The notes under the pieces were generated by a model. It searched no databases, was not told the origin of the DNA, and saw only the letters and a program-made list of their open reading frames with translations. Positions 1 through 6,849 of a stretch of DNA of 6,853 nt are shown here, piece by piece. The position numbers and the translations under genes are program-made. Origin of the DNA: Bacteroidales bacterium (lineage in GTDB: Bacteria; Bacteroidota; Bacteroidia; Bacteroidales; JAADGE01); the NCBI GenBank assembly GCA_029934265.1, contig JAOZMN010000152.1, positions 1 through 6,853 of the forward strand. The letters run 5' to 3'. Position 1 is the stretch's first letter. Each line of letters opens with the position of its first letter.

Positions 1-217
1 AAGCTATTTTTCTTAATACACCCTCTTCGTATTTAAAATGAACGTCGGTATATTCGACCATCTCTTGAAGAATTTCTCCTACCAAATCATTTGCGTTTGC
101 TCCTAAAAATGCGTTATACAGCTTATTTATAATATCAACAAGTTTTTTGTGTTGTTCGTCTATTATTTCATGCCCTGTAGTATAAACATTTTCCCAATTA
201 ATTAAAATTTTTGCCAT
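1..217 (-). CDS. Bacteriohemerythrin, N-terminal part (runs off left edge)
   Basis: This gene is cut by the window edge: 72 codons are visible and no stop is seen. The ATG at 217-215 starts MAKILINWEN. The visible part has the hemerythrin pattern: an N-terminal W-x(3)-Y segment, then IDEQHKKL with the first iron-ligand histidine (H23), then VHFKYEE with the next ligands H60 and E64 in H-x3-E spacing. The remaining expected ligands (H-x3-H and H-x4-D) would lie beyond the edge. Family members hold a non-haem diiron centre in a four-helix bundle that binds O2 reversibly, and are used for oxygen sensing, storage or delivery. No membrane segment or fused domain is visible, so it looks like a stand-alone cytosolic protein, although a C-terminal fusion cannot be excluded. 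It starts 19 bp after the interrupted hemerythrin, to which it aligns without gaps across the first helices, so the pair looks like a tandem duplication in one transcript. No Shine-Dalgarno is visible. Confidence 0.88.
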   Translation of the reverse strand, partial: MAKILINWENVYTTGHEIIDEQHKKLVDIINKLYNAFLGANANDLVGEILQEMVEYTDVHFKYEEGVLRKIA

Positions 218-236
218 TTTATTATATTTTTAAATT

Positions 237-635
237 TTATTTATTTTTAATTCCTACATATTGTTTATCGGTACCCATTATGTGGTCTATTAACCATTTT
301 CGCAAAAAATCCATAAGCTCATAAGATAATGAGACTTCATTATTTGATAAGTCATTACTGAATTTTAAAACAGTTTCCGTAAAAGAGTTATGTTGCTCTA
401 TATGTTTTTCGGCTTCCGGATAATTTAATTTTAAAAAATGTTCTTCTTCACTTTTAAAATGATATTGAGTGTATTTTACTAATTCCTTGACAATTTTTAC
501 CGTTACAACGTTTGCCTTGCCTTCGGTAAATGCTTGATATAAATCATTAATCAATTAAACAAGTTTTTGATGTTGCAAATCAATAGTATCATTTGATACA
601 GAATAACTTACGTCCCAATTTATAAGTTTTTTCAT
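237..635 (-). pseudogene. Bacteriohemerythrin interrupted by one in-frame TAA
   Basis: Read from the ATG at 635-633, this is a full-length hemerythrin of about 131 residues in one frame, except for a single TAA at 557-555 (codon 27). The sequence before it reads MKKLINWDVS...IDLQHQKLV, and after it LINDLYQAF continues with no frame change. With the stop counted as one residue, every diiron ligand is present with family spacing: H22, H59 and E63, H78 and H82, H118 and D123. The intact paralog next door has Asp (GAT) at the stop position. Translation could in principle restart at the TTG at 554-552 directly after the stop, but that product would lack helix A and ligand H22, so it is unlikely to form a normal centre. 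Possible explanations are a recent nonsense mutation, a sequencing error, or rare readthrough. General TAA reassignment is excluded because TAA ends the neighbouring genes. The gene starts 48 bp after the permease gene, probably in the same transcript. Confidence 0.82.
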
Positions 636-683
636 AGGTTTTGAAAATAAAATTAACAATACACAGACAGTGAAATTAAAATT

Positions 684-1490
684 TTATCCTATAATTTCAA
701 AAATTAAATCAAACAATCCGAAAAGATAACTCGTAAAAAAGACAATTACAACCGCAAGAACCCACCTTAAATATTTCGAGCCGTGTTCCATTGCAAATTT
801 AGATGCAAAAATCCCGCCAAGTGTATTCCCTATTGCCGAAATAAAACCTATGAGGTAGTGAATTTCATTATTATAAATAAATACAAATAAGGCAAACGGA
901 GTATATACCAAAACTATAAAAACTTTTAAACTGTTCGCATACACCAAGTTATAGCCTGAAACAAGAACTAATGCCGCCAATAAAAAAATACCTACTCCTA
1001 TATGTATAAATCCGCCGTAAATTCCTATCGAAAAATATAAAATCGTATGCCACCATTTGTTTGTAATTACTTGTGTATCTTTTTCTTTTATCCACCTGTC
1101 AGGCTTGTAGAATATAAAAAAAAGCATTGCAACCATTGCCCCTGCAATAATTATTTTGAAAATATCCTGATTAATGCTTACCGCAATTTGAGCCCCGACA
1201 ATCGATCCGAGAGTTATGGGAATTGCCACAAAAAGTGCATCTTTAATTTTCAGATATTTATTCTTGTAAAATCTGATACTTGCGGCAAGTGTCTGAGTAA
1301 TAACGCCTATCCGGACGGTTCCGTTTGCAAAAGCCGGCGGTAAACCGAGCCACATAAAAACTCCGTAACTGATAGCCGTTCCGCTTCCTGCCAAAGTATT
1401 TATAACTCCTATTAAAAAACCGCTTCCTATAAGCAAAGCAAGTATTTCAGGTGACCAAATATCTATATTTTCCAAAAAATCATGCCCCAT
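684..1490 (-). CDS. TauE/SafE-family membrane permease (sulfite/anion exporter-like)
   Basis: This is a complete 268-residue, strongly hydrophobic protein, the usual length for the TauE/SafE (formerly DUF81) family, with about eight predicted inner-membrane helices. Family features are the early glycine-rich helix GVINTLAGSGTAIS (about 28-41), followed by LGLPPAFANGTVRIG (about 48-62). A related C-terminal half (GIYGGFIHIGVGIFL at about 156-170, then YANSLKVF at about 184-191) fits the family's internal duplication. Positively charged loops lie at about 73-83 and 129-145. Characterised relatives move sulfite, sulfoacetate or other small organosulfur anions. The substrate here cannot be read from the sequence. 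The start is the ATG at 1490-1488, a short distance downstream of a TAnnTTTG-type box on this strand. It is the first gene of a leftward cluster with two hemerythrin genes, which hints at an oxygen or sulfur redox context. That is only inference, because this family occurs in many settings. Confidence 0.87.
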   Translation of the reverse strand: MGHDFLENIDIWSPEILALLIGSGFLIGVINTLAGSGTAISYGVFMWLGLPPAFANGTVRIGVITQTLAASIRFYKNKYLKIKDALFVAIPITLGSIVGAQIAVSINQDIFKIIIAGAMVAMLFFIFYKPDRWIKEKDTQVITNKWWHTILYFSIGIYGGFIHIGVGIFLLAALVLVSGYNLVYANSLKVFIVLVYTPFALFVFIYNNEIHYLIGFISAIGNTLGGIFASKFAMEHGSKYLRWVLAVVIVFFTSYLFGLFDLIFEIIG

Positions 1491-1502
1491 TTCGACTATT
1501 GA

Positions 1503-1534
1503 TTGACAAACTGTTTAAAATATTATTATTTTTG
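1503..1534 (+). promoter_or_regulatory. Bacteroidota-type promoter for the helicase-nuclease gene
   Basis: TTGAC at 1503-1507 serves as the -33 element and TATTTTTG at 1527-1534 matches the -7 consensus TAnnTTTG, with a 19-bp spacer. Both the boxes and the spacing fit the primary sigma factor consensus known from Bacteroides. Transcription would start near 1540 and leave a leader of roughly 47 nt before the ATG at 1588. No transcript data are available. Confidence 0.6.
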
Positions 1535-1567
1535 CAAAAGTAATATAAATAATTGCATAGCTGTAAA
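1535..1567 (-). promoter_or_regulatory. Opposing promoter for the permease-hemerythrin cluster
   Basis: Read leftward, TACTTTTG at 1542-1535 matches the -7 consensus TAnnTTTG and directly abuts the rightward -7 box. The best -33 candidate is TTTA at 1567-1564 (one mismatch to TTTG, 21-bp spacer), so this promoter looks weaker than the rightward one. Initiation would fall near 1528, giving a leader of about 38 nt before the permease ATG at 1490. Confidence 0.45.
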
Positions 1568-1587
1568 CAAATTTTGAAATTTAGAAA

Positions 1588-4500
1588 ATGGAGTTTCTAC
1601 AAATATATAAAGCGTCTGCCGGCTCAGGCAAAACACATCTTCTTACACAGGATTATTTGAAACTTGCGTTTGAAAATCCGGATAATTTCAGTAAAATTCT
1701 TGCCGTAACCTTTACCAATAAAGCGGCTGAAGAAATGAAAGTAAGAATTATCGAAGAAATTAATAATATTATCAATAATAAAAATAAGGCTTCTCATTTT
1801 AATGAAATAAGTAAACACCTTAATAATAATTCGCCGGAAGATATTGTACAAAAAGCCTCCGACATTCGTGATAATATTTTACATAATTATTCAATGTTTT
1901 CGGTGAGTACCATAGACAGTTTTGTACAGAAAGTTATACGTGCTTTTTCTTTTGAAATAGGAGTTTCATCTACTTATAAAGTGGAAATGGATAACCGGCT
2001 TGTGCTTGAGGATTTGACAAAAATACTTTTAGATAAAGTTTCGGACGATAAAAAACTGCAAAAACAACTTATTCGTTTTGCATACTACAAAATTACGGAA
2101 GGCAAAAACTGGGATTTCAGAACAGACTTATCTAATTTGGCAAGTGAAATTTTTAAAGAAAAATTCCAAAGTTTTCAAAATAATGAAGATGGAAACGATA
2201 AGGAAGAAGAAAAAATTAAACGAACTCAAAAATTAGATAAATTACTTAAAGAAGTACAAAAAATCATCAAAGAATTTGACGATAGAATGTCAAAAATTTC
2301 TGAAATTGCAGACGCTACCGTAAAAAAAGCAGGAATAGATGCAAGTTCGCTTGGACGAAATTTTAAAACCATACATAATTATTTGGTAAATAAATTAAAA
2401 AACAACGATTATAATTATCATAAAACGAAAACCATTTCGGCGGCTTTGGAAAGTATAGAAAATTGGTATGCAAAAAAAGCAAAGCCTAATGTAATTATTG
2501 CTGTAGAATCGGTATATCCTACTCTCAGTAAATGTCTTGCAGATGCAACCGGCAATTACGACAATAATCACACCTTATATTATTCGGCAAAAAATACGCT
2601 TGCAAATTTTCATTCATTTGCAATTTTGAACAATATTGCCGAAATGTTGCCTGATTACAGAGATGAAAATAATCTTTTGCTTATAAGCGATACAACTTTT
2701 TTATTAAAAGAAATTATCGGGAATAATGATGCACCTTATATATATGAAAAAATCGGGAACAAATACAAACACATATTAATAGACGAATTTCAAGACACTT
2801 CCGAATTTCAATGGACTAATTTTAAACCGCTTATAGAAAATTCTCTATCGGAAACTTTTTATAATCTGATTGTCGGCGACATTAAACAATCAATTTATCG
2901 TTGGCGAGGCGGGAACTGGGAACTGCTTTTGAAAGGTGTTAAAAATGACATCGGAGAAAATTTAATCAACGAAAAAAGTTTGGACACAAACTGGCGAAGC
3001 AAACAAAATATTATAGATTTCAATAATACTTTTTTCAAACTTGCACCGCAAATTTTGCAAGCAAATTACAACGAACAATTATTGGAAATAAAAGATATGC
3101 CAGTGCTTGCCGAACTGCGAAAACAAGGTTACGATACAATTTTGACAGATGCGTATAAAGGTGCATATCAGAAAGTTCCGGAAATTACGGGCAAAAAAGG
3201 CGGCAGAGTAATTGTGGAATTTATAGATGAATCGGAGTTGGAATCGGACGGCACTTGGAAAGAAGAAGCAAATCTACGAACTGCCAAAACGATAGATAAT
3301 CTTCTTAAAAACAAGAACTATGAGCCTCGTGATATTACTATTTTGGTAAGAACAAACCGTGAAGGCAAAGAAATTGTAGATGCTCTTTTGAAATTTCAAA
3401 ATAACCTGTTAGAAACAAACGAAGAACAAGACGAAAACCCGGAAAATACTCAATTCACTCCCGAAGAATATCAAATAATTTCTCAAGATTCTTTGTTTTT
3501 GGAAAATTCAACTTCCGTAAAGATTTTAATAAATGCAATGAAATTTCTTTACGATGAAAGAGATATGATACAACTTACTTCTTTGAAATATAATTATTTG
3601 AAAATTAAAAATAAATTACCCGAAAATTACAACGATTTATTTCAAAAATCCGATAATGAAGAAGAATTTACGGAATTTCTGCCGGAAGATTTTATTAATA
3701 AAAAAAAGTCTCTAAAAAAGAAGTCTTTATACGAGCAAACTGAAGAACTTATTTCGATTTTCGAGCTGCATAAAGAAGCTGATGAATACGCATATTTACG
3801 AGCTTTTCAAGATGCCGTTTTGGACTATACCGCCAATAATGATTCCGAATTGTCGGCTTTTACGGAGTGGTGGGAATTGAAAGGAAAACTACTTTCGGTG
3901 CAACTTTCCGATAAGCAAAATGCAGTTAAAATTATGACTGTTCATAAATCCAAAGGACTTGCGTTTAAGGTCGTTTTTGTTCCGTATTGCGATTGGAAAA
4001 CAGACCATTCTGCAAATATTTCGCCGATAATTTGGGCTGAAACCGATATTGAACCGTTTAATGAATTTGAATATTTACCGATAAAATATAAAAAAGAACT
4101 TGCCGATACTGTTTTTCGTAAAGATTATTTTAACGAAAAACTTTATGCCTCGATGGACGCAATAAATATGCTTTATGTTGCTTTTACACGACCCAAAGAA
4201 GAGCTTATAATTTTTGCTCCAACCAATAAAAAAATGGATAATATCAGTAGTGTATCAAAAATTTTGCAACAAGCAATTACCGGAAATCAACACTACATTA
4301 AAGAAAACGAACTGACTTATAAAGCTCTCGGCAAAAATTTTAATGAAAGCACTTTAATTTATTGTTCGGCGGAAAATTATAATGATATTGACAATAAAAA
4401 ATTCAAAAAAGATGATGCCGGTAATGATTTTGAAATTACAGGCTATCCAAATAATGACCCTTCCGATAAAATTTCAATAAATTTTGGTTCGGAAGAATTT

Positions 4501-4959
4501 TTTATTGAAAGCAGTGATTTTATTGCTCAAAAAGTGAATTACGGAAATTTAATGCACCGTATCCTTGCCGGAATAAAAACGATAGAAGACATCGAACCCG
4601 AACTTGAAGAAATGTATTACGCCGGCTATCTTACCGAAACAGAAAGACTGAAAATTAAATCTGAAATCATTGAAATTATTAATCGTCCGACCGTAAAAAG
4701 CTGGTTTGAAGTTTCGGAAAATCAGGTAATTACCGAAAAAGCCATACTCTCCGAACTCGGCGATATAAGAATACCGGACAGAATCGTTCTTAGAGAAAAT
4801 AATATCCAAGTAATTGATTTTAAATTCGGTGAAGAACGTCCCGAACACGAAGCACAAATCAGAGAATATATGGAGTTAATATCAAAAATTTATTCCCAAA
4901 ATATTACCGGAAAAGTTTATTATGCACAATACGATATTTGCAAAACTTATACGGATTAA
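1588..4959 (+). CDS. AddA/RecB-like UvrD-superfamily helicase with C-terminal PD-(D/E)XK nuclease
   Basis: This is a complete 1123-residue protein, a typical size for AddA-like subunits. Superfamily 1A helicase motifs occur in order: Walker A ASAGSGKT (9-16, K15); motif Ia AVTFTNKAAEEM (39-50); Walker B LIDEFQDT (397-404); motif III GDIKQSIYRWRGG (430-442); motif IV TNWRS (467-471); motif V TVHKSKG (784-790); motif VI YVAFTRPKEE (863-872, arginine finger R868). The end is a RecB-family nuclease: YGNLMHRIL with H990, IPDRIVL with D1064, VIDFKFG with D1077 and K1079, then QIREY with Q1090. Both activities should therefore be intact. Such proteins unwind and resect double-strand DNA ends for RecA-dependent repair, usually as AddAB. 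No AddB gene is within the window on either side. The protein is soluble, with no signal peptide. The start is firm: TAG lies in frame two codons upstream (1582-1584) and Walker A follows immediately. The segment at about 200-300 is lysine/glutamate-rich and poorly conserved in appearance. Whether to name it addA or recB depends on finding the partner gene. Confidence 0.93.
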   Translation: MEFLQIYKASAGSGKTHLLTQDYLKLAFENPDNFSKILAVTFTNKAAEEMKVRIIEEINNIINNKNKASHFNEISKHLNNNSPEDIVQKASDIRDNILHNYSMFSVSTIDSFVQKVIRAFSFEIGVSSTYKVEMDNRLVLEDLTKILLDKVSDDKKLQKQLIRFAYYKITEGKNWDFRTDLSNLASEIFKEKFQSFQNNEDGNDKEEEKIKRTQKLDKLLKEVQKIIKEFDDRMSKISEIADATVKKAGIDASSLGRNFKTIHNYLVNKLKNNDYNYHKTKTISAALESIENWYAKKAKPNVIIAVESVYPTLSKCLADATGNYDNNHTLYYSAKNTLANFHSFAILNNIAEMLPDYRDENNLLLISDTTFLLKEIIGNNDAPYIYEKIGNKYKHILIDEFQDTSEFQWTNFKPLIENSLSETFYNLIVGDIKQSIYRWRGGNWELLLKGVKNDIGENLINEKSLDTNWRSKQNIIDFNNTFFKLAPQILQANYNEQLLEIKDMPVLAELRKQGYDTILTDAYKGAYQKVPEITGKKGGRVIVEFIDESELESDGTWKEEANLRTAKTIDNLLKNKNYEPRDITILVRTNREGKEIVDALLKFQNNLLETNEEQDENPENTQFTPEEYQIISQDSLFLENSTSVKILINAMKFLYDERDMIQLTSLKYNYLKIKNKLPENYNDLFQKSDNEEEFTEFLPEDFINKKKSLKKKSLYEQTEELISIFELHKEADEYAYLRAFQDAVLDYTANNDSELSAFTEWWELKGKLLSVQLSDKQNAVKIMTVHKSKGLAFKVVFVPYCDWKTDHSANISPIIWAETDIEPFNEFEYLPIKYKKELADTVFRKDYFNEKLYASMDAINMLYVAFTRPKEELIIFAPTNKKMDNISSVSKILQQAITGNQHYIKENELTYKALGKNFNESTLIYCSAENYNDIDNKKFKKDDAGNDFEITGYPNNDPSDKISINFGSEEFFIESSDFIAQKVNYGNLMHRILAGIKTIEDIEPELEEMYYAGYLTETERLKIKSEIIEIINRPTVKSWFEVSENQVITEKAILSELGDIRIPDRIVLRENNIQVIDFKFGEERPEHEAQIREYMELISKIYSQNITGKVYYAQYDICKTYTD

Positions 4960-5015
4960 CCGATATTTAAGTCTATTCGGGGGGACACTTCAAGTGAAAC
5001 CCCGACTATCCGGTT
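4958..5015 (+). terminator. Nested hairpin after the helicase stop, possible terminator
   Basis: Three nested stems can be drawn. AACCGATA (4958-4965, beginning inside the stop codon) pairs with TATCCGGTT (5007-5015) with one bulged C. CGGGG (4978-4982) pairs with CCCCG (5000-5004). CACT (4986-4989) pairs with AGTG (4993-4996) around loop TCA. This is by far the most GC-rich spot in the gap. T-rich stretches follow only from about 5031, so it is not a textbook intrinsic terminator with an immediate U tract. A weak AT-only hairpin (5017-5024 with 5033-5040) sits directly before the poly-T run at 5048-5056 and could act with it. A role in 3'-end formation or mRNA protection is inferred. Confidence 0.45.
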
Positions 5016-5090
5016 TAATAAAAATATATTATTTTTTATTTTTCCTATTTTTTTTTCATTAAAAACTATCTACGGTATAAAAATTGCATG

Positions 5091-5122
5091 ATAATTTCCG
5101 GTAAATATATTATCGGAATTAT
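5091..5122. repeat. Imperfect inverted repeat in the intergenic gap
   Basis: ATAATTTCCG (5091-5100) is the reverse complement of CGGAATTAT (5114-5122) apart from one extra T, leaving a 13-nt AT-rich loop. It could form a nine-pair stem with one bulge. Chance inverted repeats are common in such AT-rich DNA, but the CCG/CGG core makes this one more notable. Function unknown. Confidence 0.4.
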
Positions 5123-5138
5123 ACAAATATGCTATTTA

Positions 5139-5170
5139 TTTTGTTTTCAAGTAAGTAAATACTAATTTTA
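5139..5170 (+). promoter_or_regulatory. Weak promoter candidate for the tandem binding-protein gene
   Basis: TTTTG at 5139-5143 fits the -33 element. After a 19-bp spacer, TAATTTTA at 5163-5170 matches seven of eight positions of TAnnTTTG, lacking the final G. Initiation would be near 5177, giving a leader of about 170 nt. In sequence this AT-rich such partial matches arise easily, so this is the best candidate rather than a firm call. The -7 box lies inside the loop of the inverted repeat at 5151-5184. Confidence 0.25.
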
Positions 5171-5184
5171 CCAGTTTACTTTAC
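5151..5184. repeat. Inverted repeat bracketing the candidate -7 box
   Basis: GTAAGTAAA (5151-5159) pairs with TTTACTTTAC (5175-5184) with one bulged base, around a 15-nt centre that contains TAATTTTA. The placement would suit an operator over a promoter, or an RNA hairpin if transcription starts further upstream. Evidence is positional only. Confidence 0.35.
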
Positions 5185-5221
5185 ATTTATAGTGAAATAT
5201 TAAGTACTACGACAAAATTAT

Positions 5222-5233
5222 TTGTATATACAA
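5222..5233. promoter_or_regulatory. Perfect 12-bp palindrome, possible operator
   Basis: TTGTATATACAA is a perfect palindrome about 117 bp upstream of the binding-protein ATG. The flanking bases do not extend the symmetry. Its right half core, ATATACAAT, recurs at about 5278-5286. Dimeric regulators bind such sites, but no regulator gene is in the window and chance occurrence is possible. Confidence 0.25.
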
Positions 5234-5349
5234 TATTTATAAAAAACTTAATTAGTCAGGCGGAAGCAAAATCAAAAATATACAATCAAAGATAGTCAAT
5301 TAATTAGCATTTCCACAGCCTTAATAATATTTAAAAGAATTATTTTCTA

Positions 5350-6849
5350 ATGAAAAAAATCATTATATTCATCTTGCTTTTTTTACCTTCCCTACTGTTT
5401 TCAAGGACTTTGGAAGAGATAAAAAAAAGCGGGGTACTTTACGTCGGCTTCACGCAAAGTTGGAAAAACACGATAAATTATATCGCTGCTCAAGAATTTG
5501 CAAATTTTTTGGGAGTGGAAATGAAGGAAGTAGATATACTTTGGGACGAAGTTTTTTCCCAAAACGGAGTAATTCCGGAAAACTATAAAACAGACCCTAA
5601 CATATCATACACCCCCGATGCACTTAAAAAAGCAGATGTAATTTGCGGAACAATATACATAAACGATTGGCGAAAAAAATTCTTCTCCTATGCCGGAATT
5701 TCTCAAATCAGCGACCTTCTTATCATCAAAAAAAATATTAAAGAAAAAAAAGGTATAGATGTTAAAAGTTACAAAGACCTTAAAGGTTTAAAAATCGCAT
5801 TTCTTGAAAATTCATCTTACGAAACAAACATAAATAAAATAAATAAAGAAATCGGTGGCGGAATAAAATTCGTAAGAACACAATCGGAAGAAGAGGCTTA
5901 TGAATTACTCCGAAACAACGAAGTTGACGGGCTTATAGGCGTTTCGTTTTTGGCTTTGGGATATATAAAAAATACCAAAAGATATAAACTTGCCTTCCCT
6001 GTTTCCACGCCGAGCAATGTAGGTTGGGCGGTAGAAACCAAAAATACTGAACTCGCTTATGAAATAGAAAATTTTTTCAAAACCATAAGAGGAAACGGAA
6101 AATTAGACGTACTTTTCAGAAATAAATACGGCATAGATTATTCTACTTATCTCGAAATTATAAATTCATATTCCAAAGCAAGTCAAACTGCCGAAACTCG
6201 TGATTTAGACGATATTATAGAATCGGGAAAAATAGTTCTTGCACTTCGAGACCGTGAAATGGTATATCATAAAACAGGAAAAAAACAATTTAATCACTAT
6301 TTGGCAGAAGAGTTTGCTCAATATCTCGGTGTGGAATTACAAATAGTTTATACTCAAAAATTCTCAAATTTTTGGGAGGATTCTCAAGGTAAAATAGACA
6401 AAGACAGTGCTTATGTTCCGGAATGGTTTAATCATTTCGATGTTGCTTGCGATATGATAGCCCCTTTGGACTGGCGACTCAAAAAAGCTGATGTGATTGA
6501 TTTTATGCCGAATGCAAAAGTAGTTATCGGAAAAAAAACGACTAAAATAAACTCGATAAACGACCTTAAACGGCTCAGAGGCGTTACTTCCAAAGGTTCA
6601 TCTTACGAACACGCTTTGTTGTCCAGTAAAATTACAAATCTAAAATACAGCCCGGGAAATAAATTTTTCCGAGAAGTTCTTTCCGGAAATGCAGATTATA
6701 CAATTTCAAATGTCGAAGTTTTTAATTTGGCAAATTATCCGGAACTTGAAGCTAAATTTATTATTGGTACGATAACCAAAATGGGTTGGGCTATCAAGAA
6801 AAATAAACCTCGTTTGCGTCAGAAAATTTTGGAATTTTTGGAATATTAA
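5350..6849 (+). CDS. Exported protein with two tandem SBP_bac_3 solute-binding domains; second domain ends early
   Basis: The protein has 499 residues. It begins with a signal peptide (MKK, a hydrophobic core at about 4-17, probable cleavage after LFS18). No lipobox cysteine is present, so it is probably periplasmic unless a membrane anchor was lost. Two homologous periplasmic-binding-protein domains follow, at about 20-263 and 284-499. Matching landmarks are SGVLYVGF and SGKIVLAL, EFANFLGVE and EFAQYLGVE, NDWRKK and LDWRLKK (R108 and R376, near where family members place the ligand-carboxylate arginine), SYKDLKGLK and SINDLKRLR, NSSYETN and GSSYEHA, and VGWAVETK and MGWAIKKN. The family binds amino acids or similar small molecules, either for ABC uptake or as the sensor part of histidine kinases and cyclic-di-GMP enzymes. 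No transmembrane helix or output domain is present. Domain 1 continues about 20 residues beyond IENFF, whereas domain 2 stops at ILEFLEY, so the end may be frameshifted or truncated. The ligand cannot be predicted. The start ATG is immediately followed by the signal peptide. Confidence 0.85.
   Translation: MKKIIIFILLFLPSLLFSRTLEEIKKSGVLYVGFTQSWKNTINYIAAQEFANFLGVEMKEVDILWDEVFSQNGVIPENYKTDPNISYTPDALKKADVICGTIYINDWRKKFFSYAGISQISDLLIIKKNIKEKKGIDVKSYKDLKGLKIAFLENSSYETNINKINKEIGGGIKFVRTQSEEEAYELLRNNEVDGLIGVSFLALGYIKNTKRYKLAFPVSTPSNVGWAVETKNTELAYEIENFFKTIRGNGKLDVLFRNKYGIDYSTYLEIINSYSKASQTAETRDLDDIIESGKIVLALRDREMVYHKTGKKQFNHYLAEEFAQYLGVELQIVYTQKFSNFWEDSQGKIDKDSAYVPEWFNHFDVACDMIAPLDWRLKKADVIDFMPNAKVVIGKKTTKINSINDLKRLRGVTSKGSSYEHALLSSKITNLKYSPGNKFFREVLSGNADYTISNVEVFNLANYPELEAKFIIGTITKMGWAIKKNKPRLRQKILEFLEY

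Larger units (their letters stand above)
4960..5349. other. 390-bp intergenic gap, AT-rich, with several inverted repeats
   Basis: No convincing gene lies here. The left end holds the nested hairpin. The rest is very AT-rich and contains poly-T tracts (about 5032-5057), an imperfect inverted repeat at 5091-5122, a second at 5151-5184, and the palindrome TTGTATATACAA at 5222-5233. One slightly GC-richer patch (TCAGGCGGAAGC, about 5257-5268) stands out but matches no RNA motif I recognise. The gap is long for this otherwise compact window, so it may hold the regulated promoter and leader of the downstream binding-protein gene. No tRNA, riboswitch or CRISPR structure is recognisable. Confidence 0.6.

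Noticed and set aside
237..554. Hemerythrin as an intact gene starting at TTG 554
   Set aside because: The coding similarity continues in frame upstream to the ATG at 635 and includes ligand H22. A TTG start directly after the stop would give a protein missing its first helix.
555..557. Genome-wide TAA reassignment as the reason for the hemerythrin stop
   Set aside because: TAA ends the permease, helicase-nuclease and interrupted hemerythrin frames at sensible positions, and no other conserved gene here contains an internal TAA.
1047..1343. Plus-strand open frame of 98 codons
   Set aside because: It lies wholly opposite the TauE/SafE permease gene. Its cysteine- and asparagine-rich translation resembles no protein family, so it is an antisense shadow.
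1624..1851. Minus-strand open frame of 75 codons
   Set aside because: It is antisense to the Walker A and motif Ia region of the helicase gene, with a low-complexity Phe/Ile-rich translation.
4549..4857. Minus-strand open frame of 102 codons
   Set aside because: It is antisense to the helicase-nuclease C-terminal domain, whose catalytic motifs are clear on the plus strand. The Phe-rich translation is typical of an antisense shadow.
5088..5165. Small plus-strand ORF of 25 codons (starts MIISGKYII) in the gap
   Set aside because: It is hydrophobic and could be imagined as a leader peptide, but it has no ribosome binding site, no recognisable attenuation layout, and overlaps inverted repeats. 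Chance is the simpler explanation in AT-rich DNA.
4960..5349. Riboswitch, tRNA, CRISPR array or insertion-sequence remnant in the gap
   Set aside because: No conserved aptamer core, cloverleaf, regularly spaced repeats, terminal inverted repeats or transposase remnant could be recognised.
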